Below are positions 1 through 8,744 of a stretch of 40,268 nucleotides of DNA, in pieces. The notes beneath the pieces are model-generated. The model saw only the letters and a program-made list of their open reading frames with translations. It was not told the DNA's origin and did no database searches. The stretch is taken from assembly GCF_018449435.1 (NCBI RefSeq), contig NZ_JAHCMU010000025.1, forward strand, positions 1-40,268, given 5' to 3'. Position 1 is the stretch's first letter. The number at the start of each line of letters is the position of its first letter. This DNA is from Flagellimonas sp. 389 (GTDB taxonomy: Bacteria; Bacteroidota; Bacteroidia; Flavobacteriales; Flavobacteriaceae). A program made the position numbers and the translations under genes.

Positions 1-2663
1 AATCCATAGGATGCGATGCTACAGTTGTCCGTTGAACCGTTGTCCATATCTGCGGCGGTTATTGATGCATTTCCCGTGGCATCCAAATATGCAGTGAGGT
101 TTTGTGAGACTGCAGTAGGATTGATTTCGTCCGTGACAGTTACCTCTGCGGTCGTAGTTGATACATTTCCATTATTATCCGTGACCGTAAGGGTCACTGT
201 ATTGGAACCAATATCAGAACAAATAAAATCAGTTTTACTAAGGGACAGCGAAGCTATCCCAGAAGCATCATTTGAACCATTGTCAACAAGTGCTGCTGTT
301 GTGGAACCATTTCCAGAACCATCTAACTGAACAGTGACGTTTTGAGCTATAGCAATTGGATCAGTGTTATCACTTACTTGAACATTCATTGTATAGGCAT
401 CAGTACTAATGCCGCCACGGGAATCAAAAACTTTAAATGTAAAGGTCGCATATGGGTTTCCAGATGCATTTGATGGTGCTTTAAAGTTTAAAAGTGTAAT
501 ATCATTGATTACCGTACCATCAAACACATCTGACCCATCATATTCTAAATCACCAGCTGTTTCTGCGGTTTCTATCCTGATACCTCCAAATGTATCGCCA
601 TCTGTGTCAGTAAATGAAAAGTCATCGCTACCAAATAGGTAATTGGAACCATTATTCACCTGAATTTGTCCATTGGCACTGGTGGGTTTATTATTACTGA
701 TTACATTTATGGTAAAATTCTTCTCATAAAATTCTCCCATTAAATCGGTAGAACGAACCGTCACAACATAATTACCAGAGGTTAAAAGCGAAGAATTGGC
801 CACAATCAAGCTATTACCGTTTACAGTAAACCGACCTCCGCCATTGTTAGAAAGTGAGTAGTCGTGCTGGTCATTGGGGTTGTTACCATCTGTAGTGGTA
901 AGCGTACCAATATTTGTATTGTCTGCTGCCCCCTCACTTATTGCAGTATTGGACAACTGAATGTCAGTCGGCGCTTGGTTACTGGCAATGATGCCGAAAG
1001 TAACGGTACGTACCGCAGACTCTGCCCCATCACTGTCTTGAACCAACTTGTATGTAAATTCATCTGCACCTTCGTAGCCAGCTGTGGGCGTATAGGTAAA
1101 GCTACCGTCATTGGTGTTCAAGGATAAACTACCATGATTTACACCAGAAACCTGAACAATGGTAAATTCATCAAGGTTGGCGTCATAATCATTTTTAAGG
1201 ATTCCATCTAAAAAGTCAACATTCAAAGTGGTATTTGGTTCCATGCCATAAGAATCGTCTTGGGCAGAAGGTGGTATTGGATCATCCGCGGCCGAGGCCT
1301 TTTGTATATTGCCAAAGGTCACGTTTCCCTGTGAATAATTGTAAAAACCAAATCTTCCTGCAGGAAATTGAGCGACCCCCGCGTCCGCTGCGGACACATC
1401 AAATTTTTCTACACCATTCACCCTTACACGTATTCTATTTGCCGTATATAGTATTTCTATCTGATACGTAACTCCATGCTGCCAAGGATCATTATTGGGC
1501 CCTTGACCAATCAATGTGCCACTGACTGAGCTCCAGGACATGGCAGTTGTTTTTTTGAATAACAAATGAGCGCCACCACTGCGAACACCCATACTGATTC
1601 CTCCCATATCCCAAGACCATATATAGGTATCGTTTACACCATTAAAGCCAAAAGCAAATCCAATATCATCATCATCACCAGCACCTGCATCGACTGTAAT
1701 TGTCCCTTTAAATACCTCGTTTAAATATCCGGAATCTGGACTTAAGAGATAGACCGGACTACTAGTGTTGTTGGCTTGATAAGCAGTACGCCCCGTATTC
1801 TCTGGGTAAGTCCAATTACCGTCACCACCTGACCCCTCATTTACTTCTTCAAAAGTTCTTAAGTCTTCAAAATTCAACGATTGTAAGGTATGTGCATAGC
1901 CTCTTACGTGTTCCGAAAATGCAATTTGAGATTCTATGGTTCCCGTATTGTATTCTAGTTCCCAGTCCCCATTTTTGGAAATGTGCCCCGTTAGGTCTGT
2001 CGATGCCGCAACATCCATATCAGTGAGCGAAGCCATTAGATCAACCATCTGTTTTCCGTTTACCGTTTCTGCCAAGGAACAACCATATAAAAACAGATCG
2101 GCGGTAGTAGAGACATGGCTTTTCCAAGAATCTAGTTCTGATTTAATCATATTTAAGTCATCCATCCAAAAGTTGTCAGATCCAAGGATAAGCTCTGCCG
2201 GTTTGGCATGGCCCACAATATGTATGGATTCCAAGCCATTATACTTTTGAATTTCCTGCGTCATTTTCAGAATCCCTTCATTATTGTTCGGATTCAAAAA
2301 AACGATTGCTGAATTCTTTAAATCAACATTAGCTTCTAAGATTTCATAATCAGGTAAGGAAGTATCTATGAAAATCAAATGTTCAATTTGGGATTTATCT
2401 CCTTCAAATGATTTTTTATCAATAGACATTATGTGCTTGTCTGAATAAAAATCAGGAAGTTTTTTCTTTTTAAAAGAATCCCCTAATATTACTAATTCAG
2501 TAGATGTGTCATTGATATTCCCAAGTTGTTCCTGTTCTTCAATACCCTGATCGATGAAAGCCAAATCATTTGATTGAACAGAAAAAAGAAACATAAAGAA
2601 TACGACGACGAGCATAGCCATCCTATTCTTTTTGAAGACGTTTAGGTGTAAAGGTTTTTTCAT
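1..2663 (-). CDS. Large surface protein with DUF4347, cadherin-like and HYR repeats (3' end outside window)
   Basis: The reading frame is open from the ATG at 2663 to the left edge: at least 887 residues with the C-terminus missing. Seen in order: a signal peptide (hydrophobic MLVVVFFMFLFSV); a DUF4347 domain at about 75-215 (GHAKPAELILG, YGCSLAE, AASTDLTG, GDWELE); a thrombospondin-C/LamG-like domain at about 235-440 (DAGAGDDDDIGFAFG); cadherin-like repeats from about 467 and 564; and two HYR/Ig-like repeats starting near 765 and 846 (TVTLTVTDNNGNVST). DUF4347 proteins are usually very large secreted adhesin-like proteins, and flavobacterial ones often end in a type IX secretion tail, which cannot be checked here. 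Role in adhesion or calcium-dependent matrix binding is inferred from domain content. It is a single-gene unit with a 578-base upstream region. Confidence 0.9.
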   Translation of the reverse strand, partial: MKKPLHLNVFKKNRMAMLVVVFFMFLFSVQSNDLAFIDQGIEEQEQLGNINDTSTELVILGDSFKKKKLPDFYSDKHIMSIDKKSFEGDKSQIEHLIFIDTSLPDYEILEANVDLKNSAIVFLNPNNNEGILKMTQEIQKYNGLESIHIVGHAKPAELILGSDNFWMDDLNMIKSELDSWKSHVSTTADLFLYGCSLAETVNGKQMVDLMASLTDMDVAASTDLTGHISKNGDWELEYNTGTIESQIAFSEHVRGYAHTLQSLNFEDLRTFEEVNEGSGGDGNWTYPENTGRTAYQANNTSSPVYLLSPDSGYLNEVFKGTITVDAGAGDDDDIGFAFGFNGVNDTYIWSWDMGGISMGVRSGGAHLLFKKTTAMSWSSVSGTLIGQGPNNDPWQHGVTYQIEILYTANRIRVRVNGVEKFDVSAADAGVAQFPAGRFGFYNYSQGNVTFGNIQKASAADDPIPPSAQDDSYGMEPNTTLNVDFLDGILKNDYDANLDEFTIVQVSGVNHGSLSLNTNDGSFTYTPTAGYEGADEFTYKLVQDSDGAESAVRTVTFGIIASNQAPTDIQLSNTAISEGAADNTNIGTLTTTDGNNPNDQHDYSLSNNGGGRFTVNGNSLIVANSSLLTSGNYVVTVRSTDLMGEFYEKNFTINVISNNKPTSANGQIQVNNGSNYLFGSDDFSFTDTDGDTFGGIRIETAETAGDLEYDGSDVFDGTVINDITLLNFKAPSNASGNPYATFTFKVFDSRGGISTDAYTMNVQVSDNTDPIAIAQNVTVQLDGSGNGSTTAALVDNGSNDASGIASLSLSKTDFICSDIGSNTVTLTVTDNNGNVSTTTAEVTVTDEINPTAVSQNLTAYLDATGNASITAADMDNGSTDNCSIASYG

Positions 2664-3241
2664 GTTAAAGTTTTATAAATAATTATTGGTACAACTGATT
2701 TTTATAACTCTAGAGATTCCGACAACATCGTTTTCCTTAAAACCATGTCTTTTGAATTTTTGGAATCTGTTAAATCTTAGAGATTGAAAGCTCTGCGCAA
2801 GGAGTTATTGATTACATATTGAAGTGCAGTAAAGCAAATAATGGATTTTTGAACGTAGATTTGAATCATTTGTTATCAATTTAATGTTGTAGTATTATTC
2901 TTGTTTTTTATGTAAGATTGATAACGGACTTTTTTTTCTTTCGTTCAATTTTTTTTCAATTCGCTTGATAAATATCAATTATGAGTTTTATAGATTGTTT
3001 TTCATCAACACGAAAAACATAAAAATTGACTTTTCTGGTAACCGAATAATATGGATAGGTTCAAATGAAGTAGTATATTTTTGGTCTGATCAAGTTCTCA
3101 GAATAGATTGATTCCCTGAATTTTAAGCAATAGTATCACTATCAATTTCAATTAGAAAAGTAGCCTTAAGAGATTTTAAGGTTTTGAAATTGGAGGGCTC
3201 TGTGTGGTTCTACCAAAAAGTTTGTGAAGGTGGCATCTAGA
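2664..3241. other. Upstream region of the surface-protein gene, no gene seen
   Basis: This is 578 bases between the start of the surface-protein gene and the end of the Crp-like gene, both on the minus strand. It is very AT-rich with many short stops in all frames. It presumably holds the promoter and leader of the surface-protein gene, but I could not find a convincing Bacteroidota promoter pair (TTTG with TAnnTTTG), a terminator or a small ORF. Confidence 0.5.
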
Positions 3242-3865
3242 CTATTCCCTTTCTCCTTTTACTATCAGTCCAGTATGTTCTTTGATAATTCTTGAAAGCG
3301 TCTCTGGTCTCATAACAAGTAATGAGGCAAGGTATTTATTTGGAATTCTGTTCAATAATTCTGGTTTATTGGTTTCCACAAAATAATTCCATCGTTCAAG
3401 AGCGCCCGGTATTCTGGCCATATACGCCCTATTCTCAGCTTGAATGTAATAATCTATCAATAACCTACGGTATAGTTCACTGATCTCAGGAAATGTCCGT
3501 AACCCATATTCCAAATCTTTATATTCTAAGTATAAGCAATCGGTATCCTCAAGACATTGAATGCTCTCCTTAGCGGGCTGAGCTGTAAAAAAACCTGTTA
3601 TGGACGTAAAAATCTCATTATCCGTACTTATCCAAGTCGTAATATCTTTTTTGCCGCTTATAAAATACCCTCGAACCAATCCTTTTTTAATTAAATGCAA
3701 TTTGGTACATAACTCTCCTTTTTGGTAAACAATATCACCTTTTTGATGTTGGACACTTCTTACATGTTCTGCCAAAAAGGCTTTTAGCTCTTTGCTTAAA
3801 GGAACTATGGAATTGAGATAAAGTAATGCAAAAAAGTTTTGATGAATCTTCTTGGTCGGTCTCAT
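3242..3865 (-). CDS. Crp/Fnr-family transcriptional regulator
   Basis: A 207-residue protein with a cyclic-nucleotide-binding-type beta-roll at about 25-120 (KGDIVYQKGE, LHLIKKGLVRGYF) and a C-terminal winged-helix region at about 160-200 (NKYLASLLVMRPETLSRI). Length and architecture match the Bacteroidota Crp/Fnr group, in which most members do not have a demonstrated cAMP ligand. No cysteine cluster of the Fnr type is visible, so an iron-sulphur oxygen sensor is unlikely. It stands alone: the next gene downstream starts 578 bases away and upstream there is 650 bases of decayed DNA. Its targets cannot be inferred; the adjacent surface-protein gene on the same strand is a possible one. Confidence 0.85.
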   Translation of the reverse strand: MRPTKKIHQNFFALLYLNSIVPLSKELKAFLAEHVRSVQHQKGDIVYQKGELCTKLHLIKKGLVRGYFISGKKDITTWISTDNEIFTSITGFFTAQPAKESIQCLEDTDCLYLEYKDLEYGLRTFPEISELYRRLLIDYYIQAENRAYMARIPGALERWNYFVETNKPELLNRIPNKYLASLLVMRPETLSRIIKEHTGLIVKGERE

Positions 3866-4514
3866 CTAAGAAAGCAATGTAGGTTATGCACTAAATCCTA
3901 ATTAATGGTATACGAACGCCATATACAGTCTTGTTTAGTCAGCAACGAATTTAGTAAATGCAGAAATAAAAAAAAACGAAAAGATAGTGCTAGAAAAACA
4001 AAAAGCTAAGGGACGTCCCACTTAAAATCCGTCATCTTGTCATTGGAACCTGCTCAAAGATTGTAATACCACTATTCGGTCCGGATTGACCAAAAACCAT
4101 ATGCTTGCATGGTTTCTTCCAGTAATTTTCGATTAACTCTTAGTTGGTATAACTGACTTATGCTGATTTCAGAAGAGATTGAGATGTACTATTAGCTAAG
4201 GCACAAAGGATTTTAAGCTTACAGACAGATATGGACGGATTTGGAAATATATGTTTCAGATTCAATTCCTAAAAGATAAAAATTGTTTAGCTTGTAGTGT
4301 ACAAAGACATCATAAATATTGCAATAGAAAATAATGATTTTGAGCTTAGTTTAGAGTTCGGTTAAGTCTTCTTAGTTTTCATTGTAAAATATTGATATAT
4401 TACAAATTAAAGATAGTGGGTTAATCCTGTCACCCTGACAGTTTTAGTTTCATTTGAATCCAAATAACACCAAATCATATTTATAAATTTGTACGGTATT
4501 GTATTGAGAACTCC
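3866..4514. other. 650-base non-coding stretch next to the recombinase fossil
   Basis: No intact ORF, RNA gene or repeat recognised. Short coding-like scraps appear on the plus strand around 3980-4130 (for example a basic KAKGRPT-like run followed by stops), so part of it may be degraded mobile-element DNA, but I cannot assign it to a family. It lies between the Crp-like gene and a decayed tyrosine recombinase. Confidence 0.4.
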
Positions 4515-5275
4515 TTATATTTCCTCTAATTTTTTTTGTAAAAGTGCGATATCCTCCTCTACTTTCGAATCAATTATTTTAGCATGATGCTGCGTAGTCC
4601 GCAAATTCTTATGACCTAACATTTTCCCAACTGTTTCTATTGGAACCCCGTTAGACAAGGTGATGGTTGTTGCAAAGGTATGACGGACCAAGTGGTTGGT
4701 AATTTTTTTTTGATATTGCAACTATAGGCGATTTCTTTAAGATAGGCATTGGATTTTTGGTTGCTCAAAACAGGAATCGCACAATTTTTTTGAAGTTGTT
4801 TACATATTTTAAGGACGAGTTGTGGTTACAAGCCTTAGCTGTTTTCAATAAATACTCCAAGCCCTCAATAAAATTTAAATTCACATTACTGATGGGAATA
4901 TCCAATACATGATACTCCTCTTTCAGATGTTCTGCAACATGACTAAGCGTGGTATGGTATCTTTTGTAAGTCCCTAAGGCAAAATCTTTTCCAATCAACC
5001 TTTCCATTTGGGAATTATGCTCATCGAAGATTTCCATTAATATTTTCGTCCCCCCCCCCCATTTTTTAGAAAGATGTTCTTTAAGATGATACAGAGGTGC
5101 TGTCCTCCATAAGATTCTGGTGAATTCTGTTGAGCTTTGCAGTCAACGAATTTATATATGAGTTGATTTCCTGAGCGACTTGACTGACACCCTTTATCCC
5201 TCCTGCTCTGCTATTCCATTTCTAGACGGGTACTTTCCTGTTTATACTTATTTCAATTCCTTATTTATACCTAAA
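4515..5275 (-). pseudogene. Decayed tyrosine recombinase (phage-type integrase), multiple lesions
   Basis: Reading the minus strand through several frames recovers most landmarks of a Bacteroidota tyrosine recombinase of about 400 residues: an arm-binding region (KWNSRAGGIKG, SYINSLTAKLNRIHQNL at about 5110-5210), the core-binding domain (FDEHNSQMERLIGKDF, from 5037), and the catalytic C-terminus (PVLSNQKSNAYLKEIA near 4750, [27 protein letters not shown]). Lesions seen: a TAG just before KWNSRAGG; frame breaks including a run of 11 C (plus strand) at 5050-5060; an internal deletion of roughly 130 codons joining the core-binding domain directly to PVLSNQKS; a one-base loss in a 9-A run (minus strand) near 4703-4711; and the nucleophile tyrosine of the TTQHYAKI-type motif changed to histidine. 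It cannot encode an active recombinase. The two frames 4765-5037 and 4515-4721 are its largest open pieces. Confidence 0.85.
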
Positions 5276-5342
5276 TAAGCATAATTCTTAGTATTGTAAT
5301 GAGTGTTTGGCTACTATTATTATTGTCCAAAAAACGTTCGTG
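5256..5342 (+). repeat. Imperfect direct repeat, copy A (recombinase 5' end)
   Basis: Aligned by eye with 40125-40213 in the same orientation. Shared blocks in order: ATTCCTTA, AAG, TTAGTATTG, TGTTT, TTATTGTCC, AAAACGTT, GTG, with a few single-base gaps; the central 47 positions match at about three quarters. Copy A covers the 5' part and upstream DNA of the recombinase fossil, so the repeat is probably mobile-element DNA. Confidence 0.5.
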
Positions 5343-5734
5343 TCGCCGTCCTCTTGGCATATAAGATTTCAGGTTTTCTGATTTAGTGGTTTTGACCGAA
5401 ATATAATAAATGGAATTAGACCATTATATTAGATTAATATCCGTTTCTTTACCAAGCTTTACAGACCGCCAACGAAAATTGAGCCAGTCTTGAAATAAAG
5501 AGAGCCCTCTTTATTGCCATTTTTCAATTATAACAAGGGGCCCAATCTAAGCTATCTTTTGAAAGTTTCAACATTCATCTACCAAATACCGTAAAGACTT
5601 ACGTTATTACTGCTTTTGCATTACCCCCTTGGCCAAATCAATAGGCAAGATTGAAATTGGACAAAGGAACCACCCTAAAGGCAACGGAAACCTAATTTAT
5701 GTCCGAAAATCGTTATGGTTAAACACCAAATACT
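5343..5734. other. Gap upstream of the sigma-factor remnant
   Basis: 392 bases with no start-to-stop gene. A frame without any ATG is open on the plus strand at 5563-5772 (it reads GKIEIGQRNHPKGNGNLIY) and runs into the first codons of the sigma-like gene; I do not recognise it and it may be chance or the tail of a lost gene. The promoter of the sigma-like gene, if still active, would lie here. Confidence 0.4.
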
Positions 5735-6301
5735 ATGAGACCACTTTCAATTGCAAAACAAGTTACCAATAGGGATGGTGAATCACTTAAAAGATATCTG
5801 GTTGATGTAGGCCGTATCCCGATGATTACGGAAGACGAAGAGGTCGAATTAGCGATTCTTATAAGAAAGGGCGACAATTTAGCTCTTGAAAAGTTGGTCA
5901 ATTCCAATTTGAGGTTTGTTATATCAGTGGCCAAACAATATCAGGGTCGGGGTTTGAAATTACTTGATTTGATAAATGAGGGAAATCTCGGATTGGTTAG
6001 GGCCGCCTCCCGATTCGATGAGACCCGTGGGTTTAAATTCATTTCCTATGCCGTTTGGTGGATACGCCAAGGGATACTTCAGGCGTTGACAGAAACTACA
6101 AGAATGGTGAGATTGCCTTTGAACAAAATAAACGTGATCAACAAGATAACCAAAGCTTCCTCCAATTTCGAACAAACCCACCAACGACTCCCATATGCCG
6201 AGGAAATCTCGGAATTGATCGATGTTTCCCTTGCTGAGGTTCAACTCTGTATGCAGAATCTAACGACTATGATTTCAAAGCCGCTACCAAAGAAACCATA
6301 A
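5735..6301 (+). pseudogene. Truncated RpoD-type sigma factor paralogue lacking region 4
   Basis: The 188-residue frame starts like Bacteroidota primary sigma factors (MRPLSIAKQVTNRDGESL against a typical MRQLKITKQVTNR start). It contains region 1.2 (about 13-45), a well kept region 2 (LVNSNLRFVISVAKQYQ, DLINEGNLGLVRAASRFDE, GFKFISYAVWWIRQGILQAL) and most of region 3 (about 130-180). It stops at PLPKKP, where family members of about 287 residues continue into the -35-binding region 4. Region 4 is absent because the next gene begins only about 60 bases later, which points to a deletion, not a simple frameshift. If expressed it could still bind core RNA polymerase and a -10 element, but it could not make normal -35 or activator contacts. 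Most likely it is a broken second copy of rpoD; a regulatory stub is possible. Confidence 0.75.
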
Positions 6302-6363
6302 GAGATCTTTCAGATCAGTTGCAAAAGCGAAAAAGGGATTTCACTTCTGGGATAGCATCATGA
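6262..6363 (+). pseudogene. C-terminal remnant of an unrecognised gene
   Basis: In the frame next to the sigma remnant there is a clean coding-like tail reading NDYDFKAATKETIRDLSD then a basic helix and TGA at 6361-6363. The TGA overlaps the ATG of the next small gene as ATGA, the usual sign of translational coupling, so this looks like the true 3' end of a former upstream gene. Its 5' part is gone: the frame has a stop at 6235-6237 inside the sigma-like gene. The deletion that removed sigma region 4 therefore probably fused the two genes out of frame near 6240-6262. Confidence 0.4.
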
Positions 6364-6491
6364 AGAAAATTTTAAAAGTAGCAATGTTGGTAACAAAAGG
6401 CAGAAAGGCAAAACTACTCATATTGGGCATGCATGCCGCATATACGGGATATAAATTACTTCGCAAAAACAAGACTTTCAAGAAAACGTAA
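6360..6491 (+). CDS. Small basic membrane-associated peptide (43 aa)
   Basis: Starts at the ATG that overlaps the preceding TGA and reads MKKILKVAMLVTKGRKAK, then LLILGMHAAYTGYKLLRK and a lysine-rich end. It is basic with one short amphipathic or hydrophobic stretch at about 18-34. I do not recognise the family. The ATGA overlap suggests it was the last gene of an operon whose upstream member is now mostly deleted, so whether it is still expressed is unclear. It converges with the topoisomerase gene, 10 bases apart. Confidence 0.5.
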   Translation: MKKILKVAMLVTKGRKAKLLILGMHAAYTGYKLLRKNKTFKKT

Positions 6492-6501
6492 AGTTGAATT
6501 A

Positions 6502-7551
6502 CTACGTCCAATGGGGCTGGTGCAGGTCCTCAAGAAGTGCCAGTAACCCTTTTTCGGAGGCCGTGCGACCGTAGTCATCATCAGTTTCTTCGTCCACCAT
6601 TTTGAAATAATTGATTATTTGACCATTTAGATAGACCTTTTCTATTAAAGGGTGAACGTAGTATTTTCTGCATACATTTCTAGTATTCCCGAGTTCTCTT
6701 GAAGCAGAATCATAAGCATTTAAGATATAACGCTGTTGTTGGCGTTCATCTGGTGTGACTCCAAAATCATAGAGGGTATCAAAAAAAATCAATGATGCCG
6801 CCCAAGTTCTAAAATCCTTGGCACTGAAGCGTGAGCCGAAAATGGAGTGGATATAATCATTCACCATAGTACTGTCTACAGTCTTTTTTGCTCCCATTGG
6901 ACCATAATATTTAAAAAGTTCCCATCCTGGAATCTCCTCACACTCACTCACCAGTTTGACCAATTTTTTATTGTTCAGGCTCACCTTGTGCGCTTTGCCT
7001 TTCTTTCCGACGAATTCAAAACGTAGCTTGTCCTTAAATATGTTGACATGTTTTTTACGTAGGGTAGAAAGGCCATACGTTTTATTCCGCTTTGCATATT
7101 GTACATTTCCAATCCTAATATGTGTCTCCTCCATAAGTCTCACAATTAGGGCAACCACCTTTTTTTTGTGCCAACCATCTTTGTTTAAATCTTCGTCAAC
7201 CTGCTTCCGGATTTTAGGTAATTGCTGTCCAAATGACAACATTCTGTTGAATTTCGTTTGATTTCTAATTTTTGACCATTTAGCGTGGTAACGGTATTGT
7301 TTCCTAAATCTAGCATCTCGCCCAGTTGCTTGGAGGTGGCCGTTTGGCAGGTCGGTGATCATAACTTCTTGCCAAGCAGGTGGGATAACCAGTTCTTCAA
7401 TTCTTTTTAGATGGTTTTTTTGCCTAAGTTCGATGCCATTCAGTGTATATTTAAATGCATTTTTTTTGCCTACACGAAAAATCGGTAAATTGGAATCATG
7501 CACGTATACCAAGTTAAATTGTTCAATAATATCTTGGGTGTCCTCCATCAT
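6502..7551 (-). CDS. DNA topoisomerase IB (bacterial, poxvirus-like)
   Basis: A 349-residue type IB topoisomerase, which relaxes supercoils through a 3'-phosphotyrosyl intermediate without ATP. The N-terminal domain (about 15-110) carries IPPAWQEVMI and GRDARFRKQYRYH. The catalytic domain shows the expected residues: Arg146 in THIRIGN, the beta-hairpin lysine region near 166-168, Arg248 in FSAKDFRTWAA, and the active tyrosine in CRKYYVHP, most likely Tyr298. Size is normal for the bacterial enzymes. Two adjacent ATGs (7551 and 7548) are possible starts. It is monocistronic, converging with the small peptide gene at 6360-6491. Bacterial topoisomerase IB is an accessory enzyme often found in genomic regions with stress genes. 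Confidence 0.93.
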   Translation of the reverse strand: MMEDTQDIIEQFNLVYVHDSNLPIFRVGKKNAFKYTLNGIELRQKNHLKRIEELVIPPAWQEVMITDLPNGHLQATGRDARFRKQYRYHAKWSKIRNQTKFNRMLSFGQQLPKIRKQVDEDLNKDGWHKKKVVALIVRLMEETHIRIGNVQYAKRNKTYGLSTLRKKHVNIFKDKLRFEFVGKKGKAHKVSLNNKKLVKLVSECEEIPGWELFKYYGPMGAKKTVDSTMVNDYIHSIFGSRFSAKDFRTWAASLIFFDTLYDFGVTPDERQQQRYILNAYDSASRELGNTRNVCRKYYVHPLIEKVYLNGQIINYFKMVDEETDDDYGRTASEKGLLALLEDLHQPHWT

Positions 7552-7769
7552 TTTTTATTAGTGGCAGCTACTTTTATTTGAATAAATCGACTCCTATTTT
7601 AGACGCCTCATAAGTTAGAATATTCCATTTTATTATTTGATTCGATAGCTTTTTTTAAGATCTCTTTTAGTATTTGTAAATCAATCAATATCTAAACTTT
7701 TTGAGTTGATCTTACCAAAAGGGGCTGCTTAAATTTGAGGTATTAGTAACATATTAAAGTACATAAAAG

Positions 7770-8219
7770 ATGAATAGTTTCACTGAAAATGTAGCCGAAA
7801 GGCTGAATGAATTAATTGAAAAAAATATTGATGCGACAAAAGGCTTCAGCAAAGCGGCGGAGAACGCTTCTTCATCGGAATTGAAAAATTATTTTTCAAC
7901 AAAAAGCGAAGAAAGACAAAATTTCGTTGCCCAACTAGAAACGATTGTTGGAAGAACTGGAGAGGAAGTTGAGGATTCCGGTAGCCTCACAGGTACAGCG
8001 CATAGAACATGGATGGACGTCAAATCATTATTTTCCTCTGACAATGATGAGGCTATGCTGGAAGCAGCCATCACGGGAGAGAAAGCCGCAGTAGATGAGT
8101 ACAAAGAAATTTTAGACGAACCTTTACCTATGGAGGCAAAAGAAGTGCTTCAAAGGCAACTGTCCAGAATTGAATCGGGTTTGAACCGTATCAAGGTCTT
8201 GGAAGACTTGGCGGACTAG
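7770..8219 (+). CDS. PA2169-family (DUF2383) four-helix-bundle protein
   Basis: 149 residues, almost entirely helical, with the ferritin-like DUF2383/PA2169 pattern: an N-terminal helix (FTENVAERLNELIEKNIDAT), a second with SSELKNYFSTKSEERQNF, then GSLTGTAHRTWMDVKSLF and a C-terminal EYKEILDEPLPMEAKEV segment. Members are widespread small cytosolic proteins of uncertain function, commonly grouped with general stress genes. It ends 31 bases before a strong hairpin terminator, so it is a single-gene unit with its promoter in 7552-7769. Confidence 0.88.
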   Translation: MNSFTENVAERLNELIEKNIDATKGFSKAAENASSSELKNYFSTKSEERQNFVAQLETIVGRTGEEVEDSGSLTGTAHRTWMDVKSLFSSDNDEAMLEAAITGEKAAVDEYKEILDEPLPMEAKEVLQRQLSRIESGLNRIKVLEDLAD

Positions 8220-8250
8220 GGCTATAAAACTTAAGATTCGCTACTTATTT

Positions 8251-8285
8251 AAAAAGGGCGAGTGGTAAAACCACTCGCCCTTTTT
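8251..8285. terminator. Strong bidirectional terminator
   Basis: A perfect 16-base-pair inverted repeat (8251-8266 with 8270-8285) with a three-base AAA loop, five A before and five T after the GC-rich core GGGCGAGTGG. It ends the PA2169-type gene on the plus strand and can also end the Pmp3-type gene on the minus strand. Confidence 0.92.
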
Positions 8286-8307
8286 AATTTTGATACCGTA
8301 ATTGGTA

Positions 8308-8460
8308 TTATTTATTTACATAAAAGGCATGTATGACACCAGGTAGCCAACCTATCAAGGTGAGTACGATACTGATCAAGAAAGTACTTCCCAGACCGTG
8401 CTTTAAAAAGACACCCAATGGCGGTAATATAATATTTAAGATAATTGTTAAAATTGACAT
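8308..8460 (-). CDS. Pmp3/YqaE-family membrane peptide (50 aa)
   Basis: Too short for most gene finders but unmistakable: MSILTIILNIILPPLGVFLK, then HGLGSTFLISIVLTLIG and WLPGVIHAFYVNK. The PPLGVFL and LTLIGWLPGVIHAFYV signatures define the Pmp3 (UPF0057) family, two-transmembrane peptides that affect membrane potential and salt or cold tolerance in yeast and plants. The stop TAA is at 8308-8310, just before the shared terminator. The gene follows a nitroreductase remnant on the same strand, 26 bases away, and may be read from a promoter inside or upstream of that remnant. Confidence 0.9.
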   Translation of the reverse strand: MSILTIILNIILPPLGVFLKHGLGSTFLISIVLTLIGWLPGVIHAFYVNK

Positions 8461-8486
8461 ACTTTGATTATTAAATGTGTTACTGA

Positions 8487-8744
8487 TTATTTGTAATGGC
8501 CATGCTGATAAGAATTACGTGTCGAGTTGGACCCTGCCCATACTCTGTGCTTTAATGCCCATCTTCCAGCTTCAAGTAAAATATTGATATCATTGCTAGA
8601 AATAGGTAGGTCTGAAAATGTTCTCGGACTCCTTCGATTTTCGATGTGGGATACTAATTTGTAATTGGCTTTAGCTTCTTTTTTTATAATTGTCTCCAAG
8701 GCGACTGTAATTTCATAGTTGACCCCAAGATGCTTTAAATTGAG
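8487..8744 (-). pseudogene. N-terminal remnant of a nitroreductase
   Basis: The frame contains HIENRRSPRTFSDLPIS, then INILLEAGRWALKHR, matching the FMN-binding N-terminus of nitroreductase-family proteins (NRRSPR and the EAARWAPS helix). The match ends after RWA and the remaining 100 or more residues, including the rest of the flavin site, are absent; the frame stops at 8487. There is no good ATG: the frame is open back to a TGA at 8745-8747, and upstream of that the same frame again looks coding (HYKEGDAIALTFKSF). So this is a relic of at least one deleted gene, not a functional enzyme. Confidence 0.65.

Noticed and set aside
16..1471. Several plus-strand open frames at the left end
   Set aside because: They are shadows of the minus-strand surface-protein gene, which has continuous family signatures across the same bases.
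5563..5772. Open plus-strand frame ahead of the sigma-like gene with a coding-like look
   Set aside because: It has no ATG, overlaps the first 38 bases of the sigma-like gene in another frame, and matches no family I know. Treated as chance or an unidentifiable relic.
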